Positions 55,204 to 64,000 of a stretch of 64,000 nucleotides of DNA are shown piece by piece. Under the pieces are notes generated by a model. That model saw nothing but the letters and a program-made list of their open reading frames with translations, was not told the origin of the DNA and searched no databases. Origin of the DNA: Buddleja alternifolia (Eukaryota > Streptophyta > Magnoliopsida > Lamiales > Scrophulariaceae); contig CM033402.1 of the NCBI GenBank assembly GCA_019426215.1, forward strand, positions 20,465,104 to 20,529,103. Reading direction: 5' to 3'. The translations under genes were made by a program, and so were the position numbers. Position 1 is the stretch's first letter; each line of letters begins with the position of its first letter.

Positions 55204-57709
55204 TCACTTTTTCTGTCGCTTTGCTCTTTCTTCGCCTTGGAGAACTTCTAGCGCTAAGTCCATCAGGAGACGATCAATGTCAATCATTGTCGTATGTTGA
55301 ACTTCATCGTAATCATGCCTACAAAGTCTGGCGCTTTCATTAAGTTCTAACAACCTTTCCGTCCACTCTCTTGGAGAAATTCCAAGTTCACGAATTAAAT
55401 CGTGATAGATATCTTTTCTTGGATCTTTTGACGGTCTCCAATTGATAGGTCGTCTCAGCGGTCCGGCAAAAGGTTGAAATCCCATACCTTCTAAGAATTC
55501 AACGTCCAATTCCGGAAGGGGATATCTTCCTAGTTAATACCTTGGCTTTCTCTTTTTAGTTAGCATCTTCTTGACGCTCACTAGTTCTTCCATCATTGAT
55601 CGCCAATTTTTATTATCAGTCTTTGACATTACTTTTGGACGCTTGATGCTTTTCTATATTTTCCCCCTTCTTGGCATCATCAAGAGAGGTTTTCAACTCA
55701 GCGACTTCTCTTCGCAAGAGTCGAACTTCGTCAACTAAGAGAGCAACTTGGTGAGCGATGCTCTGAGCAGCGGCATCGGTCGAAATATGTCTATCAGCAT
55801 TAGCCGAAGCGCTCTGGGCTAAGTGACGGTTGAATTCGGATGAGAGTTCAGTGATAAGAGGTGATATGCTCTTCATGATTGTAACAGTGCTTGTGTTTGA
55901 AGCGTTTGCAATATCACGACTTCGCGTATCAGACATTATTCGCATATGTCTATCAGCAGTCTCAAAAATCTTGGAACAGGAACCTTCAATGTTGTGGAGC
56001 GAGTTCCGTACTACCTGTCTGAAGTCTCTAGCGTCTGAATCACTTTCAGAATCCGAATCGGAAGAAGGACGCTCTAGGGACAGGAGAAGTCCGTAAGACC
56101 TAGAAACCGCAGCCTTGCCTTTGGATTTATCTCTAATAAAGGGCTCGATAGGCTTTTGTGCAATTTCAGCGTGCACTTCTTCAATCACTTGATCCATGAT
56201 TGAATCTGCAAAAACTGGGGGCTCGACTACCGGTGCGCTAGAAGAATCTGGCAAAGAAGTCTCAGGAAGATGAGCGACTTCCGCAGTAGGAGCAAAGTCT
56301 TCTTCTATAATTTGGATTGGGGAAGAAGGTTCTCTAACACCAATGACCCTGAGAGGGCCAAGGGCTTCCATCACATGCCTTGGACTGATCAGGCTGGATT
56401 GTGGGATAAGGAATATAGCATCTTCGCACTCTTCGGGACTGAGTGCCAGTTGCACATCTTCCGGTAAAGCAATCCCTGAAGTATAATGGTTGAAAAAGTC
56501 CAAAATCAAATGCATGAGCGCTTGAGTTGCTTTATGGTCCACTGGCTTGATTAGTGATAACATCTTGGCCACTTGAACATTGGATTCACTAAAGAGCACG
56601 GGGTGAAGAGTATATCCTCTGAAATTGTAACACCCGGAAAAGTGGTTGAAATTGATGTCCAGCGTTTGGGCATTTTCAAACACTGCTCTCATAGTTTTGT
56701 GGAACTCAGCAAACTCAGCGTGTTCATTCGAAACATCAACACGAATCTGACTTTGGCCTGGAAGAATTGGTTGTTTACTTGATGAAGTGTCTTCATTCAG
56801 GTCAAGAAAGACTCGTTAAACAAACCCTTCACGAGGATGCAACACGTAGCGTCCGCCTTGGCTGTATAAGGCAAGTTGCTGGCGAATGTAGCTTTCGATG
56901 GGTTGACGATATTGTGGCAAAGCGTTAACATTCCCTGCAATAAACTGACGTTGTTGGAGCAGGAAGGTTGCATATCCTCTGCGTCTGTACTCTATTCCAA
57001 ACTGAAATAGGAATGGATATTTCACGAGTTCATCGAGGGTGTAGAAATGCAAAACAAACTCTTCAGCCCAGCTGGTTATATTCATCATCCATCTCTTGCC
57101 AAGCTTGATAGCTTTAGCTTGATCTTTTCTAGCGGCGAGAAATTTCTCAAAGCGTTGCGTTTTTTCTTCATAGTCCTCAGCCCATAATCTGGCAAGATAT
57201 TCACGAGCCTCATCTTCTATCCAAGAGTTGACCGGATTTGAGCGCTCCGCAACAAGAAGTCCTTTTCCTTTCCATAACTTAAGTGGATTAGGAGAGAGAG
57301 CGTTCTGAGGAGACTTGACGACGGAGGCGAGAGCCGAATAGCCTAGCTTGTTGAGATCTTCCTCGTCTGGATTTTTGTTCCAATCACCCATGTGGGGGTT
57401 TTTGAAAACAATCTTGTTTGATCGAAGAGGATAAAAGGACTCGTCTGAGCGACCGGTGAAATTGAATCGCTTCTCGTCAAATTCGGATCTGTTGAACACT
57501 GGATGATGAATATATTCAAGGCGTGATTGAAGATGCTCCAGGTTATATAGACCTAGATCAGCAAAACGCTCAAAAATTTCAAACTTGTAAAAGTCTGAAA
57601 GATCTGGCCGATGAAGAGTTGTTTGAAATTGGATTTCCGACTCAGCAAGAGTTTGAGTGTCACGTTCTCGGGCGGCATAATAAAATTCAACATCTGGATG
57701 ATATCCCAA
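55204..57709 (-). pseudogene. Copia-2 ORF3, homologue of copia-1 ORF3, N-terminus deleted
   Basis: Three consecutive pieces: 56816-57709, 55616-56692 (same frame, separated by TAA 56816-56818 and 41 codons) and 55204-55509 (another frame). They align with copia-1 ORF3 in order: LKLWKGKGLLVAER with LLLWKNKGVHAGER; LLQQRQ with MLKQRQ; FRGYTLHP with FRGYPLLP; ISPRHVMEALGPL with FPTHVLDILGPM; a coiled-coil region; and GISPREW with GISPEEW. The first 430 or so residues of the copia-1 protein have no counterpart because the deletion junction removes them. The tail has basic runs (RAKRQKK). Its stops lie at places different from those of copia-1, so they are independent decay. Function unknown. Confidence 0.8.
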
Positions 57710-58826
57710 CTACGTCCTTCTTCTCCTTTGTCACTTGGAGGAAATTACTAAGATGATTATCAAAGAATCACACAGAATCTTCTACAAGATAGTAAAGAAT
57801 GAAAATGATCTCGGGCTCCTTGATCACACAGATTTCTGCACCAATGAAGATCGTCTTCTACAAGCTTCTCTCTCTCAGAAATACTGCCTGTAATGAGTTT
57901 CAACAACTTTTCTCACTCAGATGAAAGGTTGAGGTTTTTGTCACAAGGGTTTGTTTGTATTTGGGAAGATCAAACAACTTGGAATATCTCAATGGGAATT
58001 TAGGTTTCTTCTTTGGAAGATGTTTGAGATATTTGTGATTGTCTGGAATGTAGATAAAAAGCTTGAAGGAATTTTGGCTATGGAGATTCTAAGCTTTTCC
58101 TTGTGTACGTAATTTTCTCTTGTAAATGTTTTGTACCGTACTTTTTAGGGTCTGCTGAAGGTAAGGTATTTATAGGCAATTCTTGGGATCTGTCCGTTGG
58201 ACACATGTAGGAGCGTGTCTTTCATGCAGCGCGTGATTCTACCTAAAGCCTGACATTCCTGAAACACTGCTGACACCGATTGGATGGTAACAACTATGAA
58301 CTCTGAAGTTCTGACAGTCTGGTCAAAAAGGTGGCTTGTCCACAGGTCATAGTAGCTTATCACATTTAATGCTCTTATCAGGCATTTAATGCATTTGAAT
58401 TTATTTCCCGTTGGAAATAAATGTCCGTTGAATGATTGCATTTAAGTCCTTCGTGACTTGAGGATTTATTTCAGGTGAATTTGTCATTGATCGCTTAAGT
58501 GCTTTGAGCGCTTGATCCATAAATCCTGAAAAAGGTCCTTTAGCGTTTGACGGACGCTAAGAGACAAATCTTCATCTCTGGTTGACTTCAGACGCTGATC
58601 TTCAACTTTTTCTCTAATAGACTCACCTAGAATTCTATTAGTGATTCAGTATCTAATACTTAGTCTAAAACCTACAAAGATAAAAATTACAAGCCTAAAC
58701 AAAATTACAAACTTTTAAACGCTTAAACAATGATCTATGGAAAACATAAACTTACATTTTATTTGGGGTCTAACATTGAATCATATCTTGTCATCATCAA
58801 AACATCTAACATGAAATTTCCTAACA
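57706..58826 (-). repeat. Copia-2 5' LTR, outer part retained, inner end deleted
   Basis: From about 57706 (CCCAACTACGTCCTTC) the sequence follows the SIRE-type LTR to CCTAACA at 58826. About 350-400 bp that should lie to its left, plus the primer site, are absent. It keeps the roughly 640 bp that the partner LTR has lost, so the two LTRs carry complementary deletions. Confidence 0.85.
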
Positions 58827-59843
58827 CCCCTCCTCGATCCGATCAAAGAGATTTGATACGTCTTTCGGTTTGTTTCTCAACTTCATATCTGAACTCCTTG
58901 AACTTATCAAAAGCTTTCGAATTGTATCTAAGATGATACGTATAACCATACCATGAGAAGTCATCGGTGAAGGTTATAAAGTATGAGAATATCCCTCTTA
59001 CACTCACAATGAGTGGACCACACACGTCTGAGTGGATCAAATCCAACAAACCAGTGCCACGCTTCATTTGCCCGTCAAATGGGGACTTTGTCATATTTTC
59101 TTTCAGATAAGATTCACAAGTTGTAAGTTCGCGTACTTCATCAAGCTCAAGGTAACTAGACAACTTTTGAATCTTATCCTTAGAGATATGACCAAGTCGT
59201 GTGGGTCATAAGTGTGTGGGAAGGTGGATTATTAGATTTACGTTTGCTCGTGTTGTTTGATTATTGAATAGCGAGAGTTATAGTTTGAAGATAAATATAA
59301 AGATTATTTTCCAAGCACGCTCTAGAAATTATTTTGGAACCATGCAATTTGTAAAAAAATTCATCACTAATATTAAAGGAAAATCCTTTTCTGTTCAAAA
59401 CCGAGAGATGAGGTTCTTTAGTAATTCAGGAACACAATAAACATTCATTAAAATAAACCTACTACTACTACTCCCTACGGCTAATGTGACTTTTCCTATA
59501 GATGTAGCAGCGACCGTCACTCCATTAGCTATCCTTAGGACCATGTCTCCCTCATTTAGCTGCTTGCTTCTTGTCATCACCTGCAAATCATTGCACAAGT
59601 GGATACTGCACCCAATGTCAAACACTAAGAAGCATGATTAACTGACAAATTAATTTTAACAATAAATGTGCCTTCTCCATGATTTCTGGGGGGTTTCGGG
59701 CATTCCTTCTTCCAGTGTCCTTTTGGTAATTGTGACACTTTCCTTTTAGCACCTTAGGCTTAGTCACGCCTCCCTTCGACTTATGCTTATTAATCTTCTT
59801 TTCTACATTCCCCTGTCTTCCTACTTGGGTTGGGAGAAAGAAG
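58827..59843 (-). pseudogene. Copia-H pol fragment: integrase start, protease, zinc knuckle
   Basis: The - strand reads, from high to low coordinates: a degenerate zinc-knuckle region (KGKCHNYQK near 59730-59760), a protease core with FDIGCSIHLCN (59395-59625; usual wording D-S/T-G) and GAG-pre-integrase/integrase start (58843-59163) with LLDLIHSDVCGPL and FITFTDDFSWYGY, then SDRGG next to the copia-2 junction. The frame passes through the CCCCT target duplicate into the EYL of the 54083 piece. An in-frame stop precedes SDRGG. Non-functional. Confidence 0.85.
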
Positions 59844-61579
59844 TGTTGGGTTACGTGAAAAATTACGCAGCTGAAGATAAATTACCCATATGTGGTCAAC
59901 TCAATTTACATATTCAAATCGAAAACAGTAAAATATACTCGTTGAAGCGAAGTGGTTGGAGAATTCGGCTCTTCTAAATTCTTCAAATCTTCTATAGAGA
60001 TAGTTTCTCCATTTCTCGAAATTTCCTGCCTTCTTGAATTCTTTGAAAATTTCTTTCCGAACGGCTAATTTACTCTGTCTCTAAATAATCACGCGGATTG
60101 ATGAAGAAAAAAAACTCCTCTTTTCTCTAAGGGGGCGACGATTAGAGCTTTTAGAGAGAGGGAGGATTTTCCTTTTTCTATTGCTAGGACAGTTGTGAAT
60201 AACTTAGGTCAAATCTCACAAGTGGTGTGTATTTAAATCACTTGACTTATTGACCAAGACATGACCCACAAGCCTTATGTCTAGGCCCCAACAGGCGTCC
60301 AAATGGACGCCCACTATGGGCCGACTTGGCCTTGTATTTTAATCATTTTTTTATTATTTAATTAATTATTTATTTTATCCAATAAATAATAAATTAACCA
60401 AATTAATTAGATAAATTAATTCATTAATTTATTTCTCCAAGAAATTAATTCATTAATTTATTTCTCCTAGAAATTAATTAATAATTAATCTTATCCATTA
60501 AGTAATAATTATCTCATTTAACGAGTAATTAATTAATAATATTTATCTAATAAATTAAATCTCCTAGTCTTAATAGAAAAATCCTTCATGTTTTTCTTTA
60601 TCAATCTTTTAGCGCGATTTTTTAGGTTCATCTCGTTTGGCAATGAGAGAAATCCAAAGGAAGTGTGTAATACCTAGCCAGTCACGTGCCCACTTTGTAG
60701 CCTAAACGAGATCGAATGAATGGATCATTCATTCTAATCATGAATGCCGTATATGTGTAAACCTTCGTTCTAGTGTCCCAATCAAGTGAGAATCACGGTT
60801 ATGTCAAACTCACGGAACTTGACCATATATATAAACTATAATAATATGAGATCATTGAGCTTGCTTTTGTGCTTAGCACAATCGACTCTATCGTTTTGGT
60901 CAAAGACTTTGATCTTTATTATCTATAATCACATAGGACAATTTCTCATTCACTTATGAGAAAACAAATCACATCTTAGTAATCAGCTAAGACTATCACT
61001 TGCCCAACAAGCCGCATTTCGAGATCGACCCCACTAATGGGTGAATTGAATCTAACTACTCTAGTGACAGACTTGATGTCACAAGTGCATCTTCACCCTG
61101 ATACTTCAGGTCGTAGGTTCACTTATACCTATCACGAATAATCAATCTCGTCATTGACAGTTACAGAGTGAAAACCCATGTGGCAGAACCGATGTGAGTT
61201 ATGTTCGAGCATATCAGTTCCACTAATGTGCCTACAATATTAAGCTTCCACTATCACATAATGTTCGACTGACACTCTCATGTCAAAGCTCAGATTGTAC
61301 AAGTATTCTAAGTCTTCATTGTCCACTAAAGACTTCATATCGCTTGCGAACTAGTTAAGTAATAAAGATCAATCTTTCTAGTGCCTTTCTTACTATCTCA
61401 TAGGAAGTAGAGAGATTGCACTGAATACAGGGACAAACGTTTTACACTATTGACATATGCGAATAAGATTTATGTGAAAACAAAGATAATGCCTTTTATT
61501 ATAAATAGAATAAGTCATTTACAAGTGGAATACTCTATACAATCTATCCTCTATGGCATCTGAGGGCATAATCCTAACA
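59844..61579 (-). mobile_element. Solo LTR (copia-H-related) between copia-H gag and protease
   Basis: 1,736 bp from TGTTGGGTTACG to AATCCTAACA; on the - strand it starts TGTTAGGATTATGCCCTC. Flanks AGAAG (59839-59843) and GGAAG (61580-61584) agree at 4 of 5. It shares long stretches with the LTR at 62430-63989 (for example TTTAGCGCGA...TTAGGTTC near 60609 and 63075). A row of TTAATTAAT-type words fills about 60350-60560. No internal genes. Confidence 0.8.
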
Positions 61580-62130
61580 GGAAGTACCAGCCATCATAAC
61601 CTATTCAGTCCTCTTGATGATCGCCTCATTTGTGCACAACATGTCCAACAACTCAGGGGGAGTGGCAACTAGCTGGTTCATGTTTGAAGTTCACTACAAA
61701 TTGATCTTAGGAAGGAGGGATGTATTGAAGGATCAAGTCAACAACCAAATCCCCATTAACAGGCACCTCCATGACATTTTGCTTTTTTTACTAGAGTGAT
61801 CATCCTTAACACATGATTGGTGACCGAGTTCCCCTCAGTCATGCGAGCCCTAAATAAGTCGCGAGAGATAGCATATCTCTCACAGTGTGTCTTAACATTG
61901 TACAACTCTTCTAACACAAATATATTATTCTTGGTGAATTCAGCAGTATCATATTTCCTCTGCAACTCATTAGTCATAATGGTTAATATGATACACCACA
62001 CATAGATGTTATCCTTACGCCACTTCTAGTGCGTCTCCCAAATGGGCCATAGAGCATTCTACTCAAGGAAAGGTCCAATTTTTTGTGTCAGCACATAATC
62101 GAGACCCTCGGACTAAGACTGCAGTGCTAG
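61580..62130 (-). pseudogene. Copia-H gag fragment (UBN2-type)
   Basis: The - strand frame (best piece 61756-62001) contains MTNELQRKYDTAE, FVLEELYN, ERYAISRDLFRARMTEGNSV and VLRMITLVKKA, matching the UBN2/Gag core of copia elements (usual wording LFRAKMPEGS-V---VLKMI). The same frame continues upstream through KWRKDNIYVWC with stops. Downstream coding is cut by the solo LTR. Non-functional. Confidence 0.82.
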
Positions 62131-62429
62131 TCAGATAAGTTGGGCCAGTTAATTTATTAGATTCAAGGATTACTGAGAATGAGTTTAGCCATTTTATCTG
62201 TATTTATTGAAAATGAAATTGACCAGCATTTAGTCTTAATTATATTCATATATAATTTGGTCTTTAATAACACATATTCTTCCACAACTCATCGAGCTTC
62301 ATCACCCCTTAGATGGAGAACGTGAAAGATTAATCTCCTAGTGGCCTTGAGCTTCTAATACTCCATCACATTCCATGACTCATGGCCAATGTGGCATAAA
62401 TTACTTTACATGAATGCACCCCCTCTAAT
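62131..62429. other. Copia-H leader region, no clear gene
   Basis: Should contain the gag start and the primer site of copia-H on the - strand; neither an initiator-Met primer site nor a clear start codon could be recognised, consistent with decay. Confidence 0.4.
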
Positions 62430-63989
62430 CGTTAGTGGTTCTCAAGATAATTTGTCGGCAGCGAAAAGTAAATTTAATTCCCAAAGCCCGAATCATCTCT
62501 AATCCTCGTGTTTAATTATATATAGAAAGATTACCGTTCTCGCGTATGTTGATTTCTGAACGTGATCCTTTTCTCGAACGCCGAATTTGCCAACGTCTCT
62601 AATTCGTCACGCAGGAATCAAAAACGAAAAACTCCTCATTTCTTCCTTGTCAAAGACGACTAGAGAGAGAGAGAGAGGTGGGAGACTTTTTCTTGGAGAG
62701 AAAGTTATGTAAGTTGCCTTGTGTTATTTTTCACCTTGTGATATATTTATATCATTATGAAACAATAACCTTAGCATGCAAGAGCCCTATTTTGGGCGTC
62801 TATTTGGCCACCCCTTAGTGGGCTCAGAAGCTTTCGGGCTTTCGTCTTACTTGCTAATTAATTAATCGGATAATTTATTTATCCAATAAATAAATTGATA
62901 ATCCAATTAATTCAATTCCTAATTAATTTATAATTTAATTTCTCCAAAAATTAATTAACTCATTAATTTAATTAATTAATTAAATTATACAGTAATTAAT
63001 TAATTAATTACGACATCCAATGCCGTGAATTTCTCTCAAGTCTTTTTCCCATGTTTTTCCTTTTGCACTTCCTTTAAGCGCGACTCTTTAGGTTCGTCTC
63101 AAAAGGCAATTGGGAGGAATCCAAAGGGGTGTGAGTGACACCTAGCCAGTCTCGTGGCTCACACCGTAACCCAATTGAGAACGAATGAATATGATCATTT
63201 CCAAACCTTTACGCCGTGAATACCGTACGTGTATAAACCTTTTATTCTTATATCCCAGTCAAGTAAGAGTTATGGTTTAAAGTCAAACTCATATAACTTG
63301 AACATATGCCTAAGCTCATAATAAGTCGAGGTATTTAAATGCTTTGGCCAAAGACTTTCATCCTCACTTATTCATGATCGCATAGGATATTTTACTCATT
63401 CACTTATGAGAGAATAAATTCCATATTGCAAATCAGTTAACAATGCTACTTGCCCATCAAGTCGCACTTCGAGGTCGATTCCACCAACAGGTGATTTGAA
63501 TCTAACTACTCTAATGACAGACTTGATGTCACAAGTACATCTTCAACTCGATTTCTCAGGTCAGAGGTTCACACGTACCTATCACTACTTATCAGTTTCA
63601 TCATTGACTGTCAATGGGTGAATACCCATGTGATGAACTGATGTGAGCCGTGTTCGAACATATCAGTCCAACTGACACGTCTATGATATAAGTTCCCACT
63701 ACCATTTCCATAGTGTACGACTGGCACTCTCTCTGTCGAAACTTACATCATACAAGTCTTTATTCACTATTGATGCCCAATCAATATTTCTTAGACTTGC
63801 GAACCCTTTTAGATGTCAAGGTTCGCCTTGTCATTAAGGACTTTACGTTGTTTACTCACACCTTATAAATGCCCATAAGAAAACAACAATCAACTGTCTT
63901 ATATTAATAGAAAAACCATAGTTTAGTTACAATGTTTATGCCCTATAAATCTATCATCTTTATGGCATTCGAGAACATATACTCTAACA
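62430..63989 (-). repeat. Copia-H 5' LTR
   Basis: Ends ATACTCTAACA at 63989 (TGTTAGAGTATATGTTC on the - strand) and shares its middle and right parts with 59844-61579 and 46855-47529. The left limit is approximate (around 62430-62470, before GCAGCGAAAAGTAAATTTAA). A GA repeat lies at about 62661-62676 and TTAATTAAT words fill about 62860-63010. Confidence 0.7.
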
Positions 63990-64000
63990 AGACCGAGTCT

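Larger units (their letters stand above)
54089..58826 (-). mobile_element. Copia-2: rearranged SIRE-type element lacking gag and pol
   Basis: Flanked by CCCCT on both sides (54084-54088 and 58827-58831). Contains a 3' LTR (54089-54953), a PPT (54954-54967), a third ORF homologous to that of copia-1, and a partial 5' LTR (from about 57706). All of gag, pol, primer site and the first 350-400 bp of the 5' LTR are missing: ORF3 runs straight into LTR sequence at about 57697-57709, where both partners share a short GATGAT-like word. The outer ends and target duplication are intact, so the deletion happened after insertion, or the element moved as a deleted copy using helper proteins. Confidence 0.88.
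46855..63989 (-). mobile_element. Copia-H: degenerate Ty1/copia element, host to at least five later insertions
   Basis: Pieces of one - strand copia element occur in collinear order: LTR remnant (46855-47529), RT (47530-48321), RT N-terminal side and linker (50022-50344), integrase core (53804-54088), integrase start, protease and zinc knuckle (58832-59843), gag (61580-62130) and an LTR ending at 63989. Between the pieces lie insertions whose target duplications match, several falling so that the copia-H reading frame joins across them. The outer LTRs share the start TGTTAGARTATATG/TATGCCCTC on the - strand. Subfamily not certain (Tork-like wording, e.g. LYSDDILLIGN). Confidence 0.85.

Overview
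This window is nuclear DNA of a flowering plant, most likely a eudicot. The evidence is spliced host genes (RPS15a, an ALY/THO4 RNA-export factor, an ACR9/ACR10-type ACT-domain gene), plant retrotransposon lineages (Athila-type Ty3/gypsy, SIRE/Maximus-type Ty1/copia), a tRNA-derived SINE and hAT-type MITEs. No bacterial, organellar or CRISPR features were seen. The species cannot be named from the sequence.

Layout. (1) 1-21.5 kb: an Athila-like gypsy element on the + strand (RT-RNase H, integrase, then an extra ORF in the env position), left end outside the window. A 15.9 kb SIRE-type copia element ('copia-1', 1914-17819, - strand) is inserted in its integrase with a perfect 5 bp target duplication. 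Copia-1 has LTRs about 1% divergent, PBS, PPT, gag, pol and a very large third ORF (about 1,270 codons) between pol and the 3' LTR. That ORF is itself split by a solo LTR (6457-7973). (2) 22.1-24.1 kb: a 5'-truncated LINE. (3) 24-28.8 kb: mostly empty AT-rich DNA, then RPS15a (- strand) with a leader intron. (4) 30.5-37.5 kb: LTR fragments and a broken ACR9/10-like gene whose intron holds a 3.7 kb non-autonomous LTR element. (5) 37.7-46.4 kb: a SINE, two hAT MITEs, ALY/THO4 (- strand, 5 exons) and a decayed DNA-transposon remnant. (6) 46.9-64 kb: a degenerate copia element on the - strand ('copia-H') cut by at least five later insertions, including a rearranged SIRE-type element ('copia-2') that keeps a diverged homologue of the copia-1 third ORF.

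Only RPS15a and ALY look like intact host genes; both are housekeeping genes (40S ribosome; mRNA export). Everything else is mobile DNA in various states of decay. The best candidate for an under-described system is the large third ORF of the SIRE-type elements. It has no visible signal peptide or membrane segment, carries basic nuclear-targeting-like patches and a coiled coil, is alignable between two otherwise diverged elements, and its N-terminal part resembles the extra ORF of the Athila element in the same window. A second candidate is an inverted repeat that straddles the PPT/3' LTR junction in both SIRE-type elements.
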